Positions 40,724-50,312 of a DNA stretch of 64,000 nucleotides are shown piece by piece (the stretch's first letter is position 1; the number at the start of each line of letters is the position of its first letter). The DNA lies in contig NZ_QDDJ01000003.1 of the NCBI RefSeq assembly GCF_003121625.1, positions 124,001 through 188,000 on the forward strand, in the 5' to 3' direction. The translations under genes and the position numbers were made by a program. The DNA comes from Ornithinimicrobium cavernae. Lineage in GTDB: Bacteria > Actinomycetota > Actinomycetes > Actinomycetales > Dermatophilaceae. The notes beneath the pieces were generated by a model that was given only the letters and a program-made list of their open reading frames with translations, made no database searches and was not told the DNA's origin.

Positions 40724-42796
40724 TCAGTCGGGACGGTGCCGTCCTGCGCCCACCGGGTCCACGCGGCGCGGCCACCAGAAACCTTCCCCCAGGGTGAGCA
40801 CGATGGCGGGGACCAGGACGGTGCGCACCAGCAGGGTGTCCAGCAGCACGCCGATGCAGATCACGGCCCCCACCTGGGCCAGCACCACGAGGGGCAGCAC
40901 CCCGAGCACGGCGAAGACCGCGGCGAGCAGGATGCCCGCGCTGGTGATGACGCCGCCGGTGGCCGCCAGGGCACGCAGCACGCCCTCCCGGGTGCCGACC
41001 GCGCGCGCCTCCTCCAGCGTGCGGGTGATGAGGAAGATGTTGTAGTCGACCCCGAGCGCGACGAGGAACAGGAACGAGTAGAGCGGCACGATCGGGTCGA
41101 GGCCGCTGAAGCCCAGGATGCTGGTGAACAGCCACCAGGAGACCCCGAGCGCCGCGCAGAAGCTGGCGATGACGCTGGCCACCAGGAGCACCGGTGCCAG
41201 GACGGAGCGGAGGATCGCCACCAGGGCCAGCAGGACCAGTCCGAGGATGATCGGCAGCAGCACCGCGCGGTCGCGCGAGCTGGCACCGGACTCGTCGACG
41301 GCCTGGGCGGCGGTGCCGGCCACGTAGGTCTCGGGAAGGTCCGCGGAGGCTGCACGCACCTGCGCGAGCGCAGCGCGGGCGTCCTCGGAGCCGGGCTCCG
41401 TGGTGAGCACCACGCTGAGCTGGGTCACCCCACCGCCCTGACCGCTGACCCTGACCGAGCCGACGCTGCCGACGGCCTGCAGGTCCGCCACCAGCTGCTC
41501 GACGGCCTGCTCGTCCTCGGTGGCGGTCACGACGGTGGTGGGGTCCGCGGCGCCTCCGGGGAAGGACTCGGCCAGGCGCTCGGCCGCAGTGATCGCCTCC
41601 GGCTCGTCGGTGAACTGCTCGGAGGACGGCAGACCGAGCTGCAGCTGGGTCAGCCCGAACGCCATCGCCGCGAGCAGGGTGAGGGTGCCTCCGATGAAGG
41701 TCCCGGGTCGGGCGGCCACGCGGTCACCGACCCGGCGCCAGGTGGAGCGGCGGCCGGCCTGCCCCTCCTCGCCGACGTGGGGCACCCTGGGCCAGAAGAC
41801 CCAGCGTCCGCAGAGCACCAGGGCGGCCGGAAGCAGGAGCAGGACGAACGCCGCCGCCACGACGATGCCGACCGCGCTGGCGACCCCGAGGCCACGGGTG
41901 CTCGGGAACACCGAGAGCAGGAGGGTCAGCACGCCGACCACCACCGTGGCGGCGCTGGCCAGGACCGCCTCTGACGTGCGGCGCAGGGCGCGGGCCATCG
42001 CCTCGTGGCGGTTCTCGTGGGTGCGCAGCTCGTCGCGGTAGCGCGAGATGAGCAGCAGCGCGTAGTTGGTGCCGGCCCCGAACACGAGCACCGACAGGAT
42101 GCCGATCGTGGACTCGTCCCACGGCACGTCCACGGCCGCCAGCACCTGCGTAGCCAGGATCGCGGCCGCCCGGTCCGCGAGCCCGACCACGGCGAGCGGG
42201 ACGAGCCAGAGGACCGGGCTGCGGTAGGTGAGGAGCAGCAGCACCGCGACCACGGAGGCGGTGAAGGCCAGCAGCGTGGTGTTGGCACCGGCGAACACTT
42301 CCGTGAGGTCGGCGCGCACGGCGGCCGGCCCGGTGACCTGCACGCCGACGCCCTCGGGTGCCGACTCGCGCAGGCCTGTGCGCAGCTCGGTGACCGAGGT
42401 CGCGACCTCGGTGGCCGTCGCGGCCGGGACGTTCACCACGGCCAGCGCCGCGGTGCCGTCCTCCGCGGGCTGCACAAGGGCGGGCGGCCCAGGCACACCG
42501 GTGTCGAGACCGGCGACGACCTGCTCCAGCGCGGCCAGCGAGTCACCGATGCCACTGTCGGCGGTGAACAGGATGATCGCCGTCGCGGTGTCCTCGGTGG
42601 GTAGGCGCTCCTGGAGCTCCACCGCCCGCGTCGACGCGTAGCCCACAGGTAACGAGTCCGTCGGGCTCGGCTCGCGGTCGGCCTCGCCCAGGCCGACGAT
42701 CACGCCCGCACCCAGCAACAGGCCCAGGAGCACCACGACCCAGGCGCTGCGGCGTCCGGTCACGACCCCGACGGGTCCCCGAGCGACCGTCCGCAT
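40724..42796 (-). CDS. MMPL/RND-type membrane exporter
   Basis: 690 residues, duplicated RND topology with about twelve helices. Motifs include FGAGTNYALLLISRYRDEL and LGVDYNIFLITRTLEEARAVG, the membrane acidic/aromatic centres used in proton coupling. It resembles actinobacterial YdfJ/YdgH-like exporters. AGGGGG lies 5 bp before ATG 42796. A promoter with an operator-like inverted repeat lies immediately upstream, so it is probably controlled by a local MarR/TetR-type regulator encoded elsewhere. Confidence 0.9.
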   Translation of the reverse strand: MRTVARGPVGVVTGRRSAWVVVLLGLLLGAGVIVGLGEADREPSPTDSLPVGYASTRAVELQERLPTEDTATAIILFTADSGIGDSLAALEQVVAGLDTGVPGPPALVQPAEDGTAALAVVNVPAATATEVATSVTELRTGLRESAPEGVGVQVTGPAAVRADLTEVFAGANTTLLAFTASVVAVLLLLTYRSPVLWLVPLAVVGLADRAAAILATQVLAAVDVPWDESTIGILSVLVFGAGTNYALLLISRYRDELRTHENRHEAMARALRRTSEAVLASAATVVVGVLTLLLSVFPSTRGLGVASAVGIVVAAAFVLLLLPAALVLCGRWVFWPRVPHVGEEGQAGRRSTWRRVGDRVAARPGTFIGGTLTLLAAMAFGLTQLQLGLPSSEQFTDEPEAITAAERLAESFPGGAADPTTVVTATEDEQAVEQLVADLQAVGSVGSVRVSGQGGGVTQLSVVLTTEPGSEDARAALAQVRAASADLPETYVAGTAAQAVDESGASSRDRAVLLPIILGLVLLALVAILRSVLAPVLLVASVIASFCAALGVSWWLFTSILGFSGLDPIVPLYSFLFLVALGVDYNIFLITRTLEEARAVGTREGVLRALAATGGVITSAGILLAAVFAVLGVLPLVVLAQVGAVICIGVLLDTLLVRTVLVPAIVLTLGEGFWWPRRVDPVGAGRHRPD

Positions 42797-42814
42797 GATG
42801 CCCCCTGAGATGTT

Positions 42815-42860
42815 GGCTAGCCTTTGTCTAACCTTATGCGCAGAGGGCCCCTGTCGACAA
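42815..42860 (-). promoter_or_regulatory. Promoter of the MMPL gene with operator-like inverted repeat
   Basis: On the minus strand, TTGTCG (42860-42855) and TAAGGT (42836-42831) are separated by 18 bp and make a good promoter. An inverted repeat, GGTTAG and CTAGCC around ACAAAGG (42833-42815), overlaps the start region where a repressor would act. The repressor is not identified in this window. Confidence 0.5.
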
Positions 42861-42877
42861 GCGCCGGTCGGGTCGAG

Positions 42878-43090
42878 CTACTTCTCGACGCGGAAGCCCA
42901 GCTTCAGGCCGACCTGCCAGTCCGCCACCTGGCCGTCCTCGCCGAGGTGGCCGCGGATCTCGGTCACCTCGAACCAGTCGAGGTTGCGCACGGTCTGCTT
43001 CGCAGAGGCGATCGCGTTGTTGACCGCCGCCTCCACGCCGTCGGGGGAGCTGCCGACGAGCTCCGAGACGGCATACACGTGATTGGCCAT
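42878..43090 (-). CDS. Dodecin family flavin-binding protein
   Basis: 70 residues, the usual dodecin length. The sequence VYAVSELVGSSPDGVEAAVN followed by LDWFEVTEIRGHL is the family signature, with the tryptophan that stacks on the flavin ring. Dodecins form hollow dodecamers that store or buffer flavins or coenzyme A. AGGAGG lies 6 bp before ATG 43090. Monocistronic. Confidence 0.95.
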   Translation of the reverse strand: MANHVYAVSELVGSSPDGVEAAVNNAIASAKQTVRNLDWFEVTEIRGHLGEDGQVADWQVGLKLGFRVEK

Positions 43091-43259
43091 GGGGTGCCTC
43101 CTGGCGTCGCGCCGGACGCCGGTCGCCCGGCTGTGTCACCAACGTAGCCCGGTTGAGCCGTTCGGCAACAGCAGTCGGGCGCGTGTGCAGGCCCCACGTT
43201 GGTGAGGGCCGGATCCGCCGCGGCGACGACCCGCTGCGGCTCGCTGCCCCGGGCGTCTC

Positions 43260-43296
43260 TTGCTCAGATAGCCTATAGGCTGTAGGTTCCTCCTAC
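43260..43296 (+). promoter_or_regulatory. tctC promoter with embedded 12-bp palindrome
   Basis: TTGCTC (43260-43265) and TAGGTT (43283-43288) are spaced by 17 bp. The palindrome AGCCTATAGGCT (43270-43281) fills the spacer, and a second inverted repeat GTAGG-TTCCT-CCTAC (43282-43296) overlaps the -10. This is a classic repressor layout; the GntR/FCD protein encoded in the same operon is the likely ligand-controlled repressor. Confidence 0.6.
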
Positions 43297-43324
43297 GTTT
43301 CCCTTCGGAGAGGATCCCGGTCCA

Positions 43325-44335
43325 ATGAAGTTCCCACGCCTCGTCCCACCTGCCCGCGTGATCGCCGTCACGGCGGCCGCAGTGATCGCGCTCTCGGCCT
43401 GCGGCCAGAACGCCCCAGACACGCAGTCCGACGGTGAGGCCGCTGCCTACCCGCCAGGCGGCTCGCTCGAGATCATCGCGCCGGCAGGTGCCGGCGGCGG
43501 GTGGGACGGCACCGCCCGGTCACTGGCCCAGGTCGCGCAGGGCGAAGGCCTGGCCAGCGACGTCCAGGTCATCAACATCGAGGGCGCGGGCGGCACGATC
43601 GGCCTGGCCCGCTTCGCGACGGACGACAAGGAGGGCCAGTTGATGGTGATGGGCGCCACCATGGTCGGCGCGATCCAGACCAACAAGTCCGACACGACCC
43701 TCGAGGACGTCGTTCCGATCGCCACGATCACCTCTGAGCACCACGTCCTCGTGGTTCCCAAGGACTCGCCCTACGAGACCCTCGAGGACTTCACCGAGGC
43801 GTTCAAGGCCGACCCGGGCGGCAACTCCATCGCCGGCGGTTCGGCCGGTGGCAGTGACCACATCACGGCAGGTCTCTATGCAGAGGCGATCGAGGTCGAC
43901 CCCACCAAGGTCAACTACGTGCCCTTCAGCGGGGGTGGCGAGGCGCTCGCAGCCATCCTCGGTGGCCAGGTCGCCGCTGGGATCTCCAACCCGCAGGAGT
44001 GGGCGGCCCAGATCGACAGTGGCGACCTGCGCGTGCTGGCGGTCACCGCACCGGAGCGGCTGGAGTCGCTCGACGCGCCGACCTTCACCGAGCAGGGCGT
44101 CGACGTGACCTTCGGCAACTGGCGCGGCATCGTCGCTCCTCCCGGCACCACCGACGAGCAGAAGACTGCCATCACGGAGATGCTCACGAAGCTGCACGAC
44201 TCCGAGGCCTGGCAGGAGCAGCTCGAGACCAACGGCTGGGGCGATGACTTCCGCACCGGGGACGAGGCCGCAGCCTTCTTTGACGAGCAGACCGTGCAGA
44301 TCGAGGAGACGCTGAAGACGATCGGACTGCTGTGA
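43325..44335 (+). CDS. tctC: Tripartite tricarboxylate transporter, substrate-binding lipoprotein TctC
   Basis: 336 residues. The signal peptide ends in the lipobox LSAC (Cys about 26). The mature protein begins the Bug/TctC fold with LEIIAPAGAGGGWDGTARSL, then VINIEGAGGTIGLARF, the classic loops that grip a carboxylate. Bug-type proteins bind citrate, aconitate, tricarballylate and related acids and hand them to TctAB. First gene of the module, with the palindrome-containing promoter 30-60 bp upstream. Confidence 0.93.
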   Translation: MKFPRLVPPARVIAVTAAAVIALSACGQNAPDTQSDGEAAAYPPGGSLEIIAPAGAGGGWDGTARSLAQVAQGEGLASDVQVINIEGAGGTIGLARFATDDKEGQLMVMGATMVGAIQTNKSDTTLEDVVPIATITSEHHVLVVPKDSPYETLEDFTEAFKADPGGNSIAGGSAGGSDHITAGLYAEAIEVDPTKVNYVPFSGGGEALAAILGGQVAAGISNPQEWAAQIDSGDLRVLAVTAPERLESLDAPTFTEQGVDVTFGNWRGIVAPPGTTDEQKTAITEMLTKLHDSEAWQEQLETNGWGDDFRTGDEAAAFFDEQTVQIEETLKTIGLL

Positions 44336-44841
44336 GCGTGTCGGACAACGACACCGACCGGGCCAGCGGCAGGGGCGAGATCGTCCTGGCCGCCGGCCTC
44401 GTCGGCGTCGGCCTCTACATGCTCCTCAGCGCCCAGGGGATCCCGGTCCCGCCCACTGACCACGGACCGGGTCCGCGGGTGTTTCCCTACGCCGTCGGCG
44501 CCGGGCTCGCCCTCGTCGGGCTCTGGCTCGTGGTGGCGGTGCTCCGCGGCGACCGTGCCGAGGCCGAGGCCGGCGAGGACATCGACCTCGACACCGGCAC
44601 CAGCTGGACCACCCTGGGGCTGCTGGCCGCGATCCTGGTCGGTTACGTGCTGCTGCTGGAACCCCTGGGCTACCTGCTGGCCACCATCCTGTTCTTCGGC
44701 GGCGTGGCCTGGACCCTGGGCAGTCGCAACTGGCGGCTGCTGCTGTTGATCAGCATCGTCCTCCCGCTGGTTGTCTTCCTCCTCTTCACCCGCGGGCTGG
44801 GCATCTACGTCCCGAACGGCCTGCTCCAGGCCGTGATCTAG
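44332..44841 (+). CDS. tctB: Tripartite tricarboxylate transporter, small membrane subunit TctB
   Basis: 169 residues with four membrane helices, the usual TctB layout, including GPGPRVFPYAVGAGLALVGL after helix 1 and FTRGLGIYVPNGLL at the end. GTG 44332 overlaps the tctC stop. It pairs with TctA to form the membrane complex. Confidence 0.93.
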   Translation: MSVSDNDTDRASGRGEIVLAAGLVGVGLYMLLSAQGIPVPPTDHGPGPRVFPYAVGAGLALVGLWLVVAVLRGDRAEAEAGEDIDLDTGTSWTTLGLLAAILVGYVLLLEPLGYLLATILFFGGVAWTLGSRNWRLLLLISIVLPLVVFLLFTRGLGIYVPNGLLQAVI

Positions 44842-46350
44842 GTGGAGAACTTCTCCCTCCTGCTGGAGGGGTTCCAGGCAGCCCTGCACCCGGTCTATCT
44901 GCTGTACGCCTTCCTCGGCGTGCTCGTCGGCACGGCTGTCGGCGTGCTTCCGGGCATCGGGCCCGCGATGACGGTGGCGCTGCTCATGCCGCTGACGTTC
45001 TCGCTCGACGCGACCGGTGCGCTCATCATGTTCGCCGGCATCTACTACGGAGGCATGTTCGGGGGCTCGACGACCGCGATCCTGCTCAACACCCCCGGCG
45101 AGGCCGCGTCCGTCATGACGGCGATCGAGGGCAACAAGATGGCCAAGGCGGGGCGCGGCGCGGCGGCCCTCGCCACGGCCGCCCTCGGGTCCTTCGTGGC
45201 CGGCACGATCGGGACCCTGCTCCTCACGATGCTGGCCCCCCTCCTCGCCAGGTGGGCCATCAAGCTCGGGCCGCACGACTACTTCGCCCTCATGGTGCTG
45301 GCCTTCGTCACCGTCTCCGCCGTGCTCGGCTCCAGCCGGGCACGCGGGCTGGCCAGCCTCTTCGTAGGCCTGGCGATCGGTCTCATCGGCGTCGACCAGC
45401 TCACGGGGCAGAGCCGCTTCACCTTCGGCCTGCCGCACCTGGCCGACGGCATCGACGTGGTGATCGTGGCCGTGGCGCTCTTCGCGGTGGGCGAGGCCCT
45501 CTGGGTGGCGGCACACCTGCGCCGCGCCCCGGTGGAGCTGCTGACCGTCCGCGGACGGTGGTTCACCAGGGACGACTTCCGCCGCTCCTGGGCCCCCTGG
45601 CTGCGTGGCACAGCGCTCGGGTTCCCGTTCGGCACCATCCCGGCGGGTGGAGCCGAGGTCCCGACGATGCTCTCCTACGCCGCGGAGCGCCGGCTGTCCA
45701 AGCACAAGGACGAGTTCGGCAAGGGCGCGATCGAGGGTGTCGCAGGTCCCGAGGCCGCCAACAATGCAGCTGCCGCCGGCGTGCTGGTGCCGCTGCTCAC
45801 CCTCGGCATCCCGACCTCGGCCACCGCAGCGATCCTCCTCGTGGTCTTCCGGCAGTACGGCCTGCAGCCCGGGCCAGCCCTGTTCGCCAACAGTGGTGAC
45901 CTGGTGTGGGCACTCCTCGCCAGCCTCTACATCGGCAACCTGATGCTCCTCGTCCTCAACCTGCCGCTGGTGGGGCTGTGGGTGAAGCTGCTGCAGATCC
46001 CCCGCCCCTACCTGTACGCCGGGATCATGGTGTTCGCCGCGCTCGGTTCCTACATCGTCAACCTCTCACCGATCGATGTCGGCCTGCTGTTCGGCATCGG
46101 TCTGCTCGGCTTTGTGATGCGCCGTTACGGATGGCCCGTCGCCCCCGCGATCATCGGGCTGATCCTCGGTCCCATCGCCGAGGGCCAGCTGCGTCGCGCC
46201 CTCCAGATCAGCCAGTTCGACCTGGGCATCCTGGTGTCCAGCCCGTTCTCCATCGTCGTCTACGTCGCCTGCGCGGCGCTGATCCTCGGCCCGGCTCTGG
46301 CCGGTGTCGTGGGTCGCTCCCGTCGCGGCAGTCTGACACCCGCCCCCTAG
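44842..46350 (+). CDS. tctA: Tripartite tricarboxylate transporter, large membrane subunit TctA
   Basis: 502 residues with about eleven to twelve helices. TctA hallmarks include [40 protein letters not shown] and a second [12 protein letters not shown] pair in the C-terminal half. GTG 44842 follows the tctB stop directly. It is the sodium- or proton-driven carrier of the importer. Confidence 0.95.
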   Translation: MENFSLLLEGFQAALHPVYLLYAFLGVLVGTAVGVLPGIGPAMTVALLMPLTFSLDATGALIMFAGIYYGGMFGGSTTAILLNTPGEAASVMTAIEGNKMAKAGRGAAALATAALGSFVAGTIGTLLLTMLAPLLARWAIKLGPHDYFALMVLAFVTVSAVLGSSRARGLASLFVGLAIGLIGVDQLTGQSRFTFGLPHLADGIDVVIVAVALFAVGEALWVAAHLRRAPVELLTVRGRWFTRDDFRRSWAPWLRGTALGFPFGTIPAGGAEVPTMLSYAAERRLSKHKDEFGKGAIEGVAGPEAANNAAAAGVLVPLLTLGIPTSATAAILLVVFRQYGLQPGPALFANSGDLVWALLASLYIGNLMLLVLNLPLVGLWVKLLQIPRPYLYAGIMVFAALGSYIVNLSPIDVGLLFGIGLLGFVMRRYGWPVAPAIIGLILGPIAEGQLRRALQISQFDLGILVSSPFSIVVYVACAALILGPALAGVVGRSRRGSLTPAP

Positions 46351-46360
46351 GAGGCCACCG

Positions 46361-46774
46361 TTGTCCACCCCAACCCCACCGGTCGTCGTGCTTGCCCACA
46401 GTCCGAACCAGTCCGCCGGCGCCGCCTTTGAGGCCGCCGTCCGGCAGGCGGGCTGGCGGGGCGCCCGGCTCGTCATCCTCAACGCCTCGACGGGCGAGTC
46501 GCTGGTCGACCCACACCACGCCAGGCCCTCGGATCTTGCGGACATGACCGGGCGCGCGGGCGAGGCGGGTGTCGACGCGGTCGTCGAGCAACCGATCGGA
46601 CCCGACGTCGCCACGATCATCCTCGACCGCGCCGACGCCCTGGGCGCAGAGCTCATCGTCCTGGCGACCCGGCACCGCTCCAGCATCGGCAAGCTGATCA
46701 TGGGCAGCACCGCCCAACGGGTGCTCATGGAGGCTGACGCCGAGGTGCTCCTGGTCAAGGACACAGACCGCTAG
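46361..46774 (+). CDS. Universal stress protein, UspA family
   Basis: 137 residues from TTG 46361, with AGGAGG 6 bp upstream. The single Usp domain has an N-terminal VVLAHSPNQSAGAAFEAAV, a middle IILDRADALGAELIVLATR and the ATP-binding end STAQRVLMEADAEVLLVKD (G-x-x-G is only partly kept in the preceding RHRSSIGKLIMG). Small Usp proteins often sit in TTT operons. It is followed directly by the GntR gene. Confidence 0.9.
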   Translation: MSTPTPPVVVLAHSPNQSAGAAFEAAVRQAGWRGARLVILNASTGESLVDPHHARPSDLADMTGRAGEAGVDAVVEQPIGPDVATIILDRADALGAELIVLATRHRSSIGKLIMGSTAQRVLMEADAEVLLVKDTDR

Positions 46775-46837
46775 ATGCTCACGGGTAACGTGCTGGTTCC
46801 CCGGCCGACCGTCGGGACGAAGGGAGTGGACAGAGCG

Positions 46838-47506
46838 ATGTCGTCGCGTCCGGTGTTCAGCAAGAGCGAGTACGCCTACTCCGAGATCAAGCGGCGCGTC
46901 CTCGCCGACGAGCTCCAGGCGGGCACGACCGTCAACCAGGAGGTCCTCGCCGCCGAGCTGTCGATGAGCACCACCCCTGTGCGCGAGGCGCTCAAGCGGC
47001 TGGCGACCGAGGGCCTGGTGAGACTGGACACCCACCGCAACGCACGGATCACCGAGCTCACGGCGAGTGAGGCCCGCAGCCTGTACGAGGTGCGGCACCG
47101 CCTCGACCCGCTCGCCGTCGAGCTCGCGGCGCAGCGCCGGTCAGCGGAGGACATCGGCCGGATCACCGGGACACTGGAGACCCTCGAGCCACTGACCGCG
47201 GGGGACGGCGTGGAGGCGTTCGCCGCCCACCGGGCCTTCCACCGCGCCCTGTACACAGCCTCGGCCAACCCCCTGCTCGTGGAGGTCCTGGAAGGACTGT
47301 GGGACAAGGCAGACCGCTACCGGCAGCTCGGCCTGCGGGTGCGTTCGGCTGAGCCGATCGACGTGGAGCGTGTGCGAGAGGAGCACGCCGCGCTGGCCAC
47401 GGCCGTCATCGACGGCCAGGCACAGGAGGCTGCCGAGGCCATGACGCGCCACGTCGCCAGCAGCCTGGGGCGCCGCGCCCTGGAGGCGCTCGAGGCCGAG
47501 GCCTGA
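46838..47506 (+). CDS. GntR family transcriptional regulator, FCD subfamily
   Basis: 222 residues from ATG 46838; the frame opens at 46775 and a GTG at 46826 is another possible start. The winged helix (about 10-75) has the FadR-type MSTTPVREALKRLATEGLV. The FCD domain (about 85-215) shows the metal/ligand-binding residues in EVRHRLDPLAVELAA, FHRALYTASANP and EEHAALATAVID, with the three histidines expected of FCD proteins that bind carboxylic acids. It is probably the repressor of the module, released by the imported acid. Confidence 0.9.
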   Translation: MSSRPVFSKSEYAYSEIKRRVLADELQAGTTVNQEVLAAELSMSTTPVREALKRLATEGLVRLDTHRNARITELTASEARSLYEVRHRLDPLAVELAAQRRSAEDIGRITGTLETLEPLTAGDGVEAFAAHRAFHRALYTASANPLLVEVLEGLWDKADRYRQLGLRVRSAEPIDVERVREEHAALATAVIDGQAQEAAEAMTRHVASSLGRRALEALEAEA

Positions 47507-47612
47507 CGACCGGGGCGGCAGAGGCCTCACCCACACGCCCGGAGGCGGTCGGACCGTAGCGCCCGTCCCTCCGGGGCATCCATACCCAGACCCGACCCGT
47601 AGGACGACAGCG

Positions 47613-50285
47613 ATGATCCGGCTCCCCGAGCAGTCCCTCCTCGTGTCCGGCGGCTCCCGGCACGGCTACTTCCCGGTGCCCGAGGTGCCTGGCTCGGAGC
47701 GGCTGCCGTTCAGCCTCAAGGTCGTCCTGGAGAACCTGCTCCGGCACCAGCACACGGGCCTGGTGTCCGCGGGCCAGGTCGCCTCCCTGGTCGGAGCTGC
47801 TGGTGCCGAGCCGGGAGCACCCGAGATCGCCTTCCACCCCAGCCGGGTCTTCCTTCACGACACCAACGGCGTGCCGGTCCTGACCGACCTGGCCGCGATG
47901 CGCGACGCCGCGACGGCCGAGGGTCTGCCGCCGGAGGTCATCGACACCCGCCTGCCCGCTCACATGACGGTCGACCACTCCGTCGTGACCGACTTCTTTG
48001 CGCGGCCCGACGCACCGCAGCTGAACGTGCGGCGGGAGTACGAGCGCAACGCCGAGCGCTACCGCTTCCTCAAGTGGGGGCAACAGGCCTTCAGGAGCCT
48101 GCGCGTCGTGCCCCCCGGCGCCGGGATCATGCACCAGGTCAACATCGAGTACCTCGCCGACGTCGTGACCACCCGTGACGGCCTGGTCTTCCCGGACACC
48201 GTGGCGGGCACCGACTCGCACACGACGATGGTCAACGGCCTGGCGGTCCTGGCCTGGGGGGTCGGCGGCATCGAGGCCGAGGCGGCCCTGCTCGGGCAGC
48301 CCGTGTCGATGCTGGTGCCGCCGGTCGTCGGGGTGGCGCTGCAGGGACAGCTGCGGCCCGGCGTCACTGCCACCGACCTCGTCCTGACCCTGACCGAGCG
48401 GATGAGGCAGACCGGCGTCGTCGGAGCGTTCGTCGAGTTCTTCGGCCCCGGAGTCGCTTCCACGACCGTTGAGACCCGCTGCACGATCGCCAATATGAGC
48501 CCGGAGTTCGGCTCGACCTGCGCGATCTTCCCGCCGGACGAGCGACTGGTGGACTACCTCACGCTGACTGGCCGGGACGCGGGCCAGGTGCGCCTGGTGC
48601 GTGACTACTTCGATGCCCAGCAGATGTGGCACGACCCCGACCGGGCGCCGGAGTTCAGCCGAGTGGTCACGCTCGACCTCGACGACGTCCGTCCCGCCCT
48701 GGCCGGGCCCCGCCGCCCACAGGACCGGGTCCCGCTGGAACGGATGCCGCAGGCCGTCGCGGCGGCGACGCCCGGTGGGGACGTGCCGAAGGCCTGGCCC
48801 GTGCCGGGCCACGGCGCGGTGGCGATCGCCTCCCTCACCTCCTGCACCAACACGTCCAACCCGGCCGTCATGATCGCCGCGGGGCTGCTCGCGCGGAACG
48901 CCGTCGACCGCGGGCTGCGGGTCCCCGACTGGGTCAAGACGAGTCTCGCCCCCGGGTCCACGGTCGTGACCGACTACCTCACCGACCTCGGCCTCGTCGG
49001 CCCGCTCGAACAGCTGGGCTTCGGCCTGGTCGGATACGGCTGCATGACGTGCATCGGCAACTCCGGCGACCTGCTCCCGGAGATGACCAGACTCGTGCGT
49101 GAGGAGGGGCTCGCCGCGGCCGCGGTGCTGTCCGGCAACCGCAACTTCGACGGACGCATCAACAACGACGTCTCGCTCAACTTTCTCGCGTCACCGCCGC
49201 TCGTGGTGGCGTTCGCGCTCGCCGGAACCACCGACATCGACCTGAGCACCCAGCCGCTCGGGGAGGACGCCGAGGGCCGGCCGGTGCTGCTGGCCGACAT
49301 CTGGCCCACCGACGGAGAGGTTGCCGAGGCCGCCCGCGGTGCGCTCACGCCTCAGATGTTCACCCGCGCCTATGCCACCCTCTTCGACGGCGACGAGAAC
49401 TGGCGAGCCCTCGACGCGCCCACCGGACCGACCTTCAGCTGGGACCCGTCGTCGACCTACCTGCAACCGCCCCCGTTCGTTCGGCGGGCCGAACCGGGGG
49501 ATCCCACGACCGAGGCCGGGGCGTCTGCCGCAGGAGCCTCCTGTCGGATCCGGGGCGCGCGAGTCCTGGAGCTGCTCGGCGACTCTGTCACCACCGACCA
49601 CATCTGCCCGGCGGGTCGGATCCCGAGCACCAGTCCCTCCGGTCGCTTCCTGATGGGGCAGGGGGTCGAGCTCCGGGACCTCAACAGCTATGCGTCGCGA
49701 CGCGGCAACTGGCAGGTCATGGAGCTCGGCGGCTTCGGCAACGCACGCCTGGTCAACCACCTCGTCCCCGACGCTCCCGGCGGCCGGACCCTGGACCTCA
49801 CAGACGTCGACCGGCCGGTGGTCGAGGTCCCGACGGCGGCACGCCGATACGCCGCTGAGGGGGTCCCGCTCGTGGTCCTCGGTGGGCACGAGTACGGCAC
49901 CGGCTCCTCGCGCGACTGGGCGGCGAAAGTGACCGCACTGCTCGGCGTCCGGGCCGTCATCGCGCGGTCCTTCGAGCGGATCCACCGCTCCAACCTCGTC
50001 GGCATGGGCGTGCTGCCGCTGGAGTTCCGGGACGGACAGGACCCGACCAGCCTCGGGCTCGACGGACTGGAGGTCCTCGACGTCTCCGGCCCACCGGGTG
50101 ACCTCGTAGCCGGGGCCGCCACGGTGACGGCCACCCACCCGGACACCGGGCGCGTGACCGAGTTCGACGTCCGGGTGCGCCTGGACACGGCGCGCGAGCG
50201 CGACTACTACCTCGCCGGGGGCCTGCTGCCCTACGTGCTGCAGCAGGTCCGCGCGGCCGCCGGCCCTCCACCCGATGCCCGATGA
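47613..50285 (+). CDS. acnA: Aconitate hydratase (AcnA type)
   Basis: 890 residues, a full-length AcnA. Iron-sulfur ligands C411 (SCTNTSNP), C477 and C480 (GCMTCIGNSG) are present, and the swivel domain ends with HEYGTGSSRDWAAK. It interconverts citrate, cis-aconitate and isocitrate. It sits inside a catabolic module after a GntR gene, so it may be a dedicated enzyme for imported acid rather than the housekeeping aconitase; whether a second copy exists cannot be seen here. Confidence 0.93.
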   Translation: MIRLPEQSLLVSGGSRHGYFPVPEVPGSERLPFSLKVVLENLLRHQHTGLVSAGQVASLVGAAGAEPGAPEIAFHPSRVFLHDTNGVPVLTDLAAMRDAATAEGLPPEVIDTRLPAHMTVDHSVVTDFFARPDAPQLNVRREYERNAERYRFLKWGQQAFRSLRVVPPGAGIMHQVNIEYLADVVTTRDGLVFPDTVAGTDSHTTMVNGLAVLAWGVGGIEAEAALLGQPVSMLVPPVVGVALQGQLRPGVTATDLVLTLTERMRQTGVVGAFVEFFGPGVASTTVETRCTIANMSPEFGSTCAIFPPDERLVDYLTLTGRDAGQVRLVRDYFDAQQMWHDPDRAPEFSRVVTLDLDDVRPALAGPRRPQDRVPLERMPQAVAAATPGGDVPKAWPVPGHGAVAIASLTSCTNTSNPAVMIAAGLLARNAVDRGLRVPDWVKTSLAPGSTVVTDYLTDLGLVGPLEQLGFGLVGYGCMTCIGNSGDLLPEMTRLVREEGLAAAAVLSGNRNFDGRINNDVSLNFLASPPLVVAFALAGTTDIDLSTQPLGEDAEGRPVLLADIWPTDGEVAEAARGALTPQMFTRAYATLFDGDENWRALDAPTGPTFSWDPSSTYLQPPPFVRRAEPGDPTTEAGASAAGASCRIRGARVLELLGDSVTTDHICPAGRIPSTSPSGRFLMGQGVELRDLNSYASRRGNWQVMELGGFGNARLVNHLVPDAPGGRTLDLTDVDRPVVEVPTAARRYAAEGVPLVVLGGHEYGTGSSRDWAAKVTALLGVRAVIARSFERIHRSNLVGMGVLPLEFRDGQDPTSLGLDGLEVLDVSGPPGDLVAGAATVTATHPDTGRVTEFDVRVRLDTARERDYYLAGGLLPYVLQQVRAAAGPPPDAR

Positions 50286-50312
50286 CCCTCAGAGCAGCAG
50301 AAGGAGATCTCC

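Noticed and set aside
43915-45705. A 596-codon open frame opposite tctCBA
   Set aside because: It is antisense to well-supported transporter genes and its translation has no recognisable fold.
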